DNA of 64,000 nucleotides from Tubiluchus corallicola (taxonomy: Eukaryota; Priapulida; Priapulimorpha; Priapulimorphida; Tubiluchidae). The notes under the pieces were generated by a model. It saw only the letters and a list, made by a program, of their open reading frames with translations. It ran no database searches and had not been told where the DNA came from. This document shows, piece by piece, positions 44,801 to 54,500 of the stretch; positions within the stretch are counted from its first letter, which is position 1; each line of letters begins with the position of its first letter. The position numbers were made by a program, and so were the translations under genes. Where the stretch lies: NCBI GenBank assembly GCA_030141605.1, contig JAQGDQ010000487.1, forward strand, positions 104,075 to 168,074. Direction: 5' to 3'.

Positions 44801-46643
44801 GTAACATTTATTTTCAAGCTTATTTGCTAATTAATGTAATTTCTGTGCTACTTGCTTGGTAATGGCTTTTATTTTAAAAATTGTTACCAATAAAACTGAA
44901 ACTTGATAACCGGTTGATTCTTCATCACAGTTTTTCTGTCTCAGATTTCCTTTTTACCTAAATTTTACCCATTTTATCTGTTATATAAATGTGTAATTTG
45001 TGTAATTTGTTAAATGTGTAATTAGAAATTACGTATTTACTTGAAGATAAAAATTAAGTATTCTCATTTAATCTACCTTGTTTTTACAGCTACATAAATA
45101 AGAATGTTTCGCTAGCTGTGACGAGAAAAAATAATGTGCCTATTTGTCGTTCAGTAATCACAAAAAATTGTTTTTGTCTACGTCATAGATTATTATTCAT
45201 CCTATTCACTTAAGGTATATTATTGAATGTTGTAAAATGTGTCCTATTTACTTGTGGTGTATTACCAAAATGTTGTGTATCCTAATTACTTGTGGTGTGT
45301 TACCAAAATGTTATAAAATGCATCCTATATACTTGTGGTGTGTTACCAAAATTTGTAAAATGCATCCTAATTACTTGTGGTGTGTTACCAAAATGTTCTA
45401 AAATGCATCCTAATTACTTGTGGTGTGTTACAAAAATGTTGTAAAATGTATCCTAATTCCTTGTGGTGTGTTACCAAAATGTTGTAAAATGCACCCTAAT
45501 TACTTGTGGTGTGTTACCAAAATGTTGTCAAATGCATCCTAATTACTTGTGGTGTATTACAAAAATCTTGGAAAGTCTATTTCAACTACTTGTGGTGTGT
45601 TAGCATAATACAAACATGATTCTGAAGTCACTGTTGGATCTCCATATAAAATTTTTCATGTTTACGCATCTTACCGGGAACACTACGAATCACCTTTTCG
45701 ATAAATCGTTTTTTTGAAAATTTTACCTGAGCCAGTTTGACCTGACATTTTCCGGTCGTAGAGTAAATTGGCATTTTTACAATACCATAACAAGTTCAGT
45801 AAGAATAGAAACTTGATTATAACGTACTCTCACTTGTCGCATTTCTACGCATTTTAAAGTTTTTATTAACTTTATTTCTGTTTTTACAGGATGTTTTTCA
45901 AAGGCATCCATTGCATGTCATTGCACAAGCCATTCACTATGCTGACGGACTGGGAAAGTTTAACCTTGTAATAAAGACTGGGCAGCCGGGAAAAAACACG
46001 TTTAGCTGTTACATATTCCAGTCCAGTGCTGAGGTGTGCTTTTAAACATTCTCAGTTTGTTTGTTTCACAGTGCTTTGATTGTGGTTGGGATGTGGTCAG
46101 ACAGTGGTTAGAGTGTGGTTAGACAGTGGTTGGCTGTGGTCAGACAGTGATTAGAGTGTGGTTAATGTGTGGTCAGACAGTGGTTAATGTGTGGTCAGAC
46201 AGTGGTTAGAATGTGGTTAGACTGTGGCTAAGAGTGTGGTTAGACAGTGGTTTGAGTGTGGTTGGGATGTGGTTAGAGTATGGTTAATGTGTGGTTAGAC
46301 GGTCAGAGGTTAAGAATCAGTGAATTTCGCTTTGACCATAGGATCCCTTTTATGCGAGGGAATTTACATGGGTTTCTATTACGCGGGACTTGGAGATATC
46401 GTCCCTTATAACCGAAAATCCCTTTTATCCGAGCACCTTATATGTGAAGATTTTTACATAGGAAAAACATTACAAAAAATTGGTACCTTATACCCAAGGT
46501 TGACTGTACAATCAACTAGCAACATATTTTCTCCTGTTTCTATTTAAAAATTGTATTTTGTCTTTGTTGTTTAGGATCAAATTGTTGGTGTTTCGAAGAA
46601 TCTACAGCAGATATTTAATCAAATAACTCAAACTCAGAGGTAG
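41746..46643 (+). CDS. ITGB1BP1: Integrin beta-1-binding protein 1 (ICAP-1) orthologue, whole gene
   Basis: ICAP-1 is a PTB-domain adaptor that binds the membrane-distal NPxY of integrin beta-1 tails, competing with talin and kindlin, and also binds KRIT1. Exons at 42456-42555, 43438-43536, 45890-46033 and 46575-46643 are secure. They give a PTB domain starting YLGSVEDLTLS and passing through LEGKLPYTA, VSKHGIKVMDV, DVFQRHPLHVIAQAIHYADG and CYIFQSSAEDQ to a stop after NQITQTQR. Human counterparts are [40 protein letters not shown] and CYDDGLG. Internal introns are phase 0. With the candidate first exon the product has 169 residues against 200 in human. The human Ser-rich N-terminus is not seen. 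Integrin control is inferred from the family. Confidence 0.92.
41875..42158. repeat. 142-base tandem duplication in ITGB1BP1 intron 1
   Basis: Two copies at a 142-base period, over 95% alike by eye, each from TTGTGTTTATGACGTAATYGG to CAGTATTTGCTGATTTTC. The second copy differs mainly by a few substitutions, so the duplication is recent. Confidence 0.9.
42456..42555 (+). CDS. ITGB1BP1: ITGB1BP1 exon 2: PTB strand 1 and helix
   Basis: After acceptor TTTTATAG it completes one codon and reads YLGSVEDLTLSPTSDVVDRS then AEAQLIDKLEDAQ before donor CAG|GTATGC. It aligns with human [20 protein letters not shown] and LDLINYIDVAQQ. The last 15 bases and the donor are duplicated in the intron (42605-42674). 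Confidence 0.93.
42541..42674. repeat. 64-70 base tandem duplication of an exon-intron edge
   Basis: The unit begins CTTGAGGATGCTCAG|GTATG (exon 2 end plus donor) and runs to CTGTTTGGAGTAC. It is repeated at once at 42605. The second copy gained a 6-base GTCTAG duplication. Both donors are intact. Confidence 0.95.
42790..43240 (-). repeat. Dispersed element family I, inverse copy
   Basis: Colinear with the inverse of 35010-35420. It ends near CTCGCTTTTACGGATATCGA. The 165-codon open frame at 42786-43283 lies wholly in this repeat and is not a gene. Confidence 0.7.
43438..43536 (+). CDS. ITGB1BP1: ITGB1BP1 exon 3: PTB core
   Basis: Reads LEGKLPYTASENAKGVLLNV then SKHGIKVMDVAKK between acceptor TTTTTTAG and donor AAG|GTAAGA, phase 0 at both ends. 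It aligns with human [20 protein letters not shown] and [10 protein letters not shown]. Confidence 0.96.
43640..44480. other. Intron sequence, nothing recognised
   Basis: ITGB1BP1 intron 3; contains a short (TA)n at about 44282-44300 and no exon. Confidence 0.5.
44480..44680 (-). mobile_element. Non-LTR retrotransposon C-terminal fragment
   Basis: The minus strand reads RTSRLGLSSHNLAIETGRRA then RIKREDRLCSCPG and QTEEHVICFCPLT, the same cysteine-rich tail as the fragment at 13110-13950. It is short and truncated at both ends. Confidence 0.75.
44690..45200. other. Intron sequence, nothing recognised
   Basis: AT-rich DNA before the 43-base array; no exon or bounded repeat was seen. Confidence 0.4.
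45205..45610. repeat. 43-base minisatellite, about nine copies
   Basis: The unit is near ACTTGTGGTGTGTTACCAAA then ATGTTGTAAAATGCATCCTAATT. It is in ITGB1BP1 intron 3, 280 bases before exon 4. Confidence 0.95.
45890..46033 (+). CDS. ITGB1BP1: ITGB1BP1 exon 4: PTB strands 4-6
   Basis: Reads DVFQRHPLHVIAQAIHYADG then LGKFNLVIKTGQPGKNTFSC and YIFQSSAE, phase 0 at both ends (TTTTTACAG; GAG|GTGTGC). It aligns with human [20 protein letters not shown] and SLWVYQCNSLE. Confidence 0.96.
46080..46310. repeat. 14-20 base minisatellite of GTGGTTAGACAGTG type
   Basis: About fifteen irregular copies of GTGGTTAGAGTGTGGTTAGA-like units, immediately followed by a family J copy. Confidence 0.9.
46318..46508. 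repeat. TIR element family J, right half
   Basis: Shares AATTTCGCTTTGACCA, GTTTCTATTACGCGGGAC and the right end AAGGTTGACTG with 59176-59632. The open frame across it also occurs in the other copy and is not a gene. Confidence 0.7.
46575..46643 (+). CDS. ITGB1BP1: ITGB1BP1 exon 5: C-terminal PTB helix
   Basis: Reads DQIVGVSKNLQQIFNQITQT then QR-stop. It aligns with human AQAICKVLSTAFDSVLTS, the amphipathic C-terminal helix that closes the PTB fold. Acceptor GTTGTTTAG, phase 0. Confidence 0.94.
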   Translation, partial: DQIVGVSKNLQQIFNQITQTQR

Positions 46644-46662
46644 CGCAAAGGATTTCCGTGCG

Positions 46663-46668
46663 AATAAA
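46663..46668 (+). terminator. Polyadenylation signal AATAAA
   Basis: Lies 20 bases after the ITGB1BP1 stop codon; if used, the 3' UTR is very short. Confidence 0.5.
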
Positions 46669-46862
46669 TTCATTTACAGGAATTTTATGGAACAATCTCG
46701 TTCGATCAGCTGTGATATTGAGAGTGGAGAAAACGATGTTTCAGATGCAAAGAAGTCATCGTAAGATGTCGAACTTTAAGTGCATAAGAAATGTCATGTA
46801 AATCGTGTCTAACTGCACCATCAGTTACTTAAGAAATGTCTTATTATGTATGATAGATCCAG

Positions 46863-47581
46863 TACTGTAAGACCTCGTATAACAGCTCTAATGTGTTCCA
46901 GCAAAACACGACATTAAACGAAACGTCTTTAAGCGAAACCAAAACTTCCATAGAAATTAATGTAGAAGAATTGAGATTCATTGCAAAAGCAAAAATTTTA
47001 TGCTGCTAAAATTGCATAAATTAAACTCGTTATGAGTTTCTCTTTCTATCTGCTTGTTTGAAACCACCTGTCTTTCTTATCAATACGTACCTAGCTGTGG
47101 TTTCTCTTTCATTAAGGTTTATGCCTAGGCAGCCATTACAAACACTGCAGAGTCAAAGCCAAGTGCTACATGAGGCGACCTTGGTAATTTTATCATGCCA
47201 GAGCACTGTATAATTTACTACCTAGTCAGTCTGGTTGCTATAGGAACAGATTGCAGGTAGAATTCCTTCCCACAAACTTTGTTCACAGATCTTGCTTGAT
47301 AAAAAAGTATAGTAGTCAGTCAGGAAGCAAAAACATGTATAATAATTGCATTGTTTACGTTACTGATGCACTTTTAAAACAGAATAACGCAATATGTGCT
47401 GCTTTAATACTTCAAATTAAGTAAAAAAGTTGCTGATCAATGAAAACTGGCTTTCAGCAAAGTAAAAAAATCGTCGTTAAAGTAAAATGTACGTCGTGAA
47501 GTGAAAAAAGGTGTCAAATGTTCAGCGTTGTTAGAACGAAACCTTGCCAAACGAGGAGTCGTTAAGCGAGGATTTACTGTC
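46863..47581. repeat. TIR element family F, full copy
   Basis: About 720 bases, starting TACTGTAAGACCTCGTATAA and ending CGTTAAGCGAGGATTTACTG. Colinear with 34051-34704. Confidence 0.75.
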
Positions 47582-47689
47582 CTACAATGCGCTGTAGTTT
47601 TCTGCAACAGGTTCAGCAGGACAATAATAATAATTTGCACTTTCTGCATTTTTATGGTTACGATTTTCTGCTATTATATTAAAAAACTA

Positions 47690-47760
47690 ATCGTGGGCTT
47701 CCAAACCAAAACCGTCCATAAGTCGGCATGGTTAAAACTTTATGCTGCTTCCAAGTAGAA
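47690..47760. repeat. TIR element family E, end fragment
   Basis: Only the end (TTCCAAACCAAAACCGTCCA, TAAGTCGGCATGGTTAAAAC) is present. Confidence 0.6.
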
Positions 47761-47794
47761 TGACCCAAAAATTTGGTGAATCTTTATCGCTGTC

Positions 47795-47935
47795 GTTCTA
47801 GTTGTTGTTGGTGTTGTTTTTGCTGTTGCTATTGTTGTTGTTGTCATTGTCTTTTGTTATTGTTGCTGTTGTTGTCACTGTCGTTGTCGTTGTTGTTGCT
47901 GTTGTTGTTGCTGTCATCGTTGTCGCTGTTTTTTA
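47795..47935. repeat. Imperfect trinucleotide repeat (GTT/GTC/GCT)
   Basis: Irregular TTGTTGCTGTTG-type tract; the Cys/Leu-rich frame is an artefact. Confidence 0.9.
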
Positions 47936-47939
47936 ATCA

Positions 47940-49035
47940 CGTTTTATTTCAATTTAGAATTTAATTTGACAACTAAAGATGGCGTGGACAATTCTCAGTT
48001 CCAAATCTGGATTTTTTGTTGCTTTTATTTTAAGCTTTATGCTTTCTGTGTAGTACTGACTTTTAAATGCGCCAGTTGATGTTCGCATATTAAGCCCATC
48101 AAGTTGGATCCTGCATGGTGCTGCCATCTAGCACCGAAGATAAAATGAAAACAGTTTACACTGCCTTTAAGATTACGTTGCATTTACTATGTAGGCACAT
48201 TCAGTTTAGTTTAGGCTTACTTTTGTACAAAAGCTCTAGTGGCAAATGTATAGTATCAGGTTTGCACTGACTTTGTAGATATAATATAAAATAAATTAAC
48301 TATTCTTTAGTTTTAAATAAAGAATGTGTTGCATTTTTATTCCGCCATCAAATGAACAATAAACGTAATCCTTTCCTTAGATCAGAGCCATCTAGCAGCC
48401 ATAATGTGAATAACACCACATATAGACTCTTATTAATGGTGAAAAATCAGTGGTATTGTATTTTTCAATAGGACTTCAACACTGAATTAGACTTTGCCTT
48501 ACAATATTTCGTCAAATTGTAACTATTACCTTTAGGTGTAAAAAGTCACCATTTGTGTAAATTTTTTCTGTTATCACAAGAAAGACAGAATAGTTGGGTG
48601 ATCAGTAATGAATTTATAAGTGCATGGGCTGGAAACCAGAAGCTGCATGCTGGATCATTGGTTCACATTCATATGAGTGTGAAGTAATTATGTTGGTGGT
48701 GTTATGTATATTATTCTTATGTGTATTATTGTTATGTGTATGATTGTTACGTGTATTATTGTTATGCGTATTTAATTACAAAATAAATAAATTGCAGTTG
48801 GATTAACTTGCTAATTAAATGATTAATTAATTAATTAGTAATTTAAGCAATACTAAAAAACATTGTTAGATGAATCACACTCGCTTAGATAAGTCCAGTG
48901 ATCACTCGACGCAAACAGTTGCGGAAAAGATACAAATACATAACCAGAAAAAATGCAAAAACGTAATTAAGTTGCCAACGATAAGAAGTACCTACTATAT
49001 TTTTTCGTGAAATGGTTTGAGTTTTCGTAAAGAAT
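47940..49035. other. Intergenic, with a 14-base microsatellite
   Basis: At about 48695-48775 five copies of GTTATGTGTATTATT occur. No gene was seen in the rest. Confidence 0.5.
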
Positions 49036-49039
49036 TCCA

Positions 49040-49630
49040 AAGGTAAGAGGCTCGAAAGAAGAAGCTGGATTGATAAGCAGCTCTCTGCATCTAGGAGTAG
49101 TGAAAGTTATAGCAGCAGCAGCAAAACGAGTAATTCAAACAAACCGCCTGCGTTTAGGTGGCTTGTACATTCGAAGAGGAGGTAATGTGATTCATGAAAA
49201 AAACCTTGGTAGTTTGTTAGACACCAAAGCCGACATACAAAAAGGAAAATTCTTGCATTGTCTGCTTATTCAGATCTCACAATGGTTTTTGAAAACAAAA
49301 GACTGTCTTGAATCCAAAATCCAGATCCTTTCTACTTTAGTTGAACCTGTGTTTTTGTACAATGCTGAGCTATGGACAATAAAAGTTAAGCAGCAGAAGG
49401 GAATTGCCGCTTTTCAAAGAAGTCTGTAGGAAGTTATTAGCAATTAGATGGCCTGAGAGAATATGCAATGATGATCTGTATAATGTGGTTAAGAAGAATC
49501 CTTGGAGTAAACAAATACAAGTAAGAAGATTGCATTGGATTGGGCAGGCACTAAGATTACCTCAAGGGTCTCCTCTTCCTATGATGATGATGATGATATG
49601 TATTACGTAAAGCTATTGAAGCGACAAAAA
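49040..49630 (+). mobile_element. Frameshifted non-LTR retrotransposon fragment
   Basis: Frame 1 (49070-49429) reads NVIHEKNLGSLLDTKADIQK, STLVEPVFLYNAELWTIKVK and QQKGIAAFQRSL. Frame 2 (49404-49610) continues CRKLLAIRWPERICNDDLYN, then KKNPWSKQIQVRRLHWIGQA and LRLPQGSPLP. This is the conserved sequence after the polymerase domain (LYG.ETW, LL.IRWPD.I.N.ELY, RRLRW.GH.LRLP). At least one frameshift near 49425 breaks it. Confidence 0.88.
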
Positions 49631-49739
49631 GCCGAAAGCCGTCAGCTTACAGCTAGACAGGTAGTGGCAGCGGACAGGAATAAAATTAATTGCATTAACA
49701 TTTGGAATGTGCCTTGTTTTCAGATGTAGCAACATCAAA

Positions 49740-50879
49740 ATGACGAAGACAATGATAAAATGCTGAGAGCATCTTCCATTACAGCAATAAAAGAAACTTA
49801 ATGTGGAAACTTAATTTCAATAACTACTATTACCTCTGCTCAGTTAATCTAATTTCACAGTGAAAAATTCCTCATGCAGTTCCTGAATTTTGATGCCAGC
49901 TAGAAGCTATGCGTCCTCCTCGTGAGAAATTTCCCCGCACGGTGGAAATACTGCATGTTCCATTTTTGTGAGGAATCCTCGGTGAATTCAGTTTTAAATT
50001 TAACACTCAGTTACTTCCTTCTTATTTAAAGAACAACAATTAACACATTTCAGCATAAAATTCTAAGATTTAATTTCTCTTTTAACAGACTGACGATTTT
50101 ATGTTGTATTAATGCAACACCGATGGCTCTATTTGTGAAAAAGGGAAAATGACGCACGCATATATTTATTTTGTATAATTTTTATATGCTTTTTCAGATT
50201 TTGAAGTGGCTAGTAGAACTTTACTAAAAAAACAAACTGGTCTGACATTACATTGACTAACATTATTAATTGTACTTGTACATGTGAAATATGGCAAGTA
50301 TAAGTTAGTTTAGACATTGTTATACAGTATAAAACTCGTAAAGTAGCTGCAGCTAACTGGACGGGCGGAAAAAACTGCGAGGTTTCATTATGAAATGAAT
50401 TTAGAAACGAATTGCTTCTCTGACAGCAATTCCGTGCGTCTTTTTCCTTGAGTCCTCATTGTGAAATTTTTTTTATTTAAATTTGATCATCCAGTCTCCA
50501 CCGTGAGCTTATTATATATACTTAGTGACGTAGGTCCAACGGAAACTCGAGCGGAGCTTTTATCTAGGCACGCCACAAAGGCAGCTGCATGTTAAAGGCG
50601 GGCAGGTGTTCATTTATAACATCTGCGGGGCATAGGCCAGTCCCTGGGCGAGCAAAACGTCTACATAGGTTTGATTTGAAGAGGTGAAAATCTGAAATGT
50701 TATAACTCGTCTGACATCTTTAGAAATTACACCGCGTCGCGTGTGGTAAACGTTCAGTAAGTGGGAGTTTCAACCGTTTGTGAAAAAGTGCGAAATTGTT
50801 GAAAATATTCTCGTCTTTAATAACTTCTAACGAGGTAAAAAAGTAATTCAGGAGAAAAAACGGAAATAGAGATAATCAC

Positions 50880-50880
<1 letters not shown>
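49740..50880. other. Non-coding, possible promoter area of the Ly6 gene
   Basis: No exon found. 50515-50640 is richer in CpG than its surroundings. It could be an upstream promoter or 5' UTR exon, without direct evidence. Confidence 0.3.
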
Positions 50881-51414
<534 letters not shown>

Positions 51415-51495
51415 AGCATGTTATTGTTATTACAGTAAAACCAGGAAAGGGATGTGTGGTTTCATCACATAACAGTCGTCTGCAAAGCTGACTCC

Positions 51496-51571
51496 ATGCG
51501 TTATGCAAAACTGATCAACAACGTTGTACTGCTGCTGATGTTGTTGGTACTGGTCACTAGTAACGCTAAAG
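51496..51571 (+). CDS. Ly6-like gene exon 1: signal peptide
   Basis: Reads MRYAKLINNVVLLLMLLVLV then TSNAK, donor AAAG|GTACGT, leaving one base. A short n-region with Arg and Lys, a 13-residue hydrophobic core and small residues at -3/-1 make a standard signal peptide. Confidence 0.88.
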
Positions 51572-54500
51572 GTACGTACAACAATTTACTTTGTTTAAAT
51601 TCATTTCTACTTCTTTCCCGTTTTTCTCAATCTGGTAATTGTTTAAAACAGGAGGCATCCAGCACTCAATGATACCAGGCACAGCAATGACAATTTTTTA
51701 ATTTATTTAATGACTGTAAAGCTTTACAACGTTACAGCTAAAGGAGTGGAAGTTACGTCATAGATAGAAAGTGGAATGTGCAGTACTTAACGGTAGGTAT
51801 TGTTGAACAGCTGTAGCTGTACCAGAACCTAACTTTTTATTCTAACTTATCTTTGAACAGTTAGTGTTCTTTGAACAGTTAAAGAGAAACTGAACTGACG
51901 GAGATCTCTTAATTAGTTACGCCTGGATGCAATTACATTCTTGGTCCTCGTCATTGCTGTGTACAGTATGGCGGAAAAATAACCTACTGGAAATAATTTT
52001 CCCAACTGTCACCCATTAATTTATTGACCGCCGAATTTAGTATTGCCTAACTTTGTATTTATCTTCATGACCCGTGCAGAGAATTGCGATAAAAATCAAT
52101 CCTGGCGAAAATCAAATGGCTGTGCATCCTTCTACTTGTAGGCTTTTGTTACTACTAAATTTTCACAAAAAAGTGTGAAAAACTGTTGGCATATGTTTTG
52201 CTATATTAAAGGAAAACCGGACGATTGTTTAGACTCAATCTCATTTTAATTTACTGTCCAAAATATACATTTTCTCTTCTCTTATCTACAAAAGTACGCA
52301 ATTGTTTCTTATATTTGAATAATTAGCTTAGAAAGTTAATTAATGGTAAACGAACACAGCTATTGCTTACGTCAGAAACTAACCACAGTTTGTGCAATGG
52401 CAGGTGTCTTCCCTTGCATGTCAAGCACATTTGCATAGGTGTTACAGTACTGTTTAAACGCATGTCACGAAAATGGGCTCTACATCATATGACGTCAGAA
52501 ACTAACACTGCAGTTCATGATCATGGTTATCACGGTCCCGCCTTCTATTTGTCGGCCATGCGAATGTGACAAAAAGGCGCCGGTGCCAATCTTAGTAGAT
52601 TCACTGAGCCACGCGTAGCTTTGAAAATTTAACAAAATTTGAGTATGCGAGGTAATTATTATTTTATCTAAGCTTTGATTTAAGATAAGCTATTGTAGTT
52701 TTCAATATTTTAGAGCATTCTTTATTCTGAACTCGTGTTTGCACAATCGCTTATCTGTATATTTGTCTCACTAACTGTGCATAAAATAAGGAGAATAAGA
52801 GCAAGATAAAACATTTATGCTCACCAAATGTAAATGTACATGTCATGATTGCCCAGAAAACAGAAGGTCTTGGGTTCGAGTCCCAGCGGAGTGAAAAACT
52901 TTAGTATTGTTTTTGTGTTCGTCTTACATTGGCCAATTGCGCTAACCTATCAAGGTTCACAAGGCTGCCCAGAAAACAAGGTTTTGGGTTCGAGTCCCAG
53001 TAGAGTACAAACTTGAGTACTGTTTTCGAGTGTTCATATTACATGGCAAATTGTGCTAACCTATCAAGGTAACATGGCGTCAAGAAAACAGAAGGTTTTG
53101 GGTTCGCATCCCAGTAGAGTGAAAACTTTAGTATTGTTTTCGAGCGTTCATATTTCATTGACCAATTGTGCTACCCTATCAAGGTTGACATGGCTGCCAA
53201 GAAAACAGAAGGTTTTGGGTTCGAATCCCAGCAGAGTGAAAAACTTTAGTATTGTTTTCGAGCGTTCATATTGCATTGGCCAATCCTGCTACCCTGTCAT
53301 TTACGGTTAAGCCTATCAAGGTTACCATGACTGCCCAGAAAGCAGAAGGGTTGGAGTACCAGTAGACGTGCAAAAAATTTTAAGTGTTTTTTTGCGTTCA
53401 TATAATTGATCTTGTACTACAATATTAATAGTGTGGACTGTGATTCCTTGCTAATAGACCAGTAGAGGCTTATACTGAAAGCAAAAACCAGTAGCTCTGT
53501 GGTGTAATCATGAACGTAGGTGCCTGAAAACTTGGTCTTAGGATCAAGTCCCAGTGGAAGTGCAATTTTTTTTCACGCTTTCTAGTTTAGTATTGTTTTT
53601 GTGCGTTTACATGATAGATAATGATGTCCCGTTATTGTAAGACAGGTGGACATCACATCAGAATGTATTAATTATGAACAAGGCTCGTTTGATGTGATTG
53701 ACTGGACAGATGGTTCAATGCCCTGCAGCGGTTTAATTTTTCACTTGAACGGCAATTAATTACCATTAGTAATTAGCTACACATCCGGAGAAATAAAAAT
53801 TAATTATTCAGTCCTTGTATTAATATTTATAAATATCACTAACTTTAATTAAAATTGGTGACAAATATTATATGGCAGATATTATAATCATTTGACTATT
53901 TTTCACATTGTCTGGAATTAAAGGACAAGTACCCGTTTTCACTTCTCCCATAATCCAAGTTACTAGACTATTAAAATTAGTGAATTCTGGCAGATATTAT
54001 AATCATTTGACTATCTTTCATATTGTCTGAAATTAAAGGACAAGCACCCGTTTTTCACTTCTCCCATAATCCAAGTTACTAGAATGTTAAAATTGGTGAA
54101 TTCTCACAGATATTATAATCATTTGATTATTTTTTCAGTGTCTGGAATTAAAGGACAAGTCAAGAGATGTTACAACTGTTTGTATGGGGAAAGTGTCCAT
54201 GGGAACATGCTGACTAAAGTCATAGGTTTGTGTTTACACTAATTACAATCTGTTGTCTATACTTATCACATAATTATGGAGTAATTATGAATAAAATCAT
54301 TTATTACATCAGTGACCTTGTGCCCTCGGGTAGCTTCATTTCTTATACGTTGCCACTAGTTCCTAAATGCCAACCACTTTGTTCATAGTATTCTCTTTTC
54401 TGTTGGTTCTGACAGGTTTCAGCTGGACATTCATAGATGTAGTACAGCAGCTTAGAAATTCGTTTTTCCTTCGAACCTCTTATGTGTGGAATTCTCTATC

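Noticed and set aside
45205-45610. Possible CRISPR-like array
   Set aside because: Units are contiguous 43-base tandem repeats without unique spacers, and the DNA is eukaryotic.
46320-46547. 75-codon ORF MNFALTIGSLLC...
   Set aside because: The same text recurs at 59444-59640 in a family J transposon copy with no transposase features.
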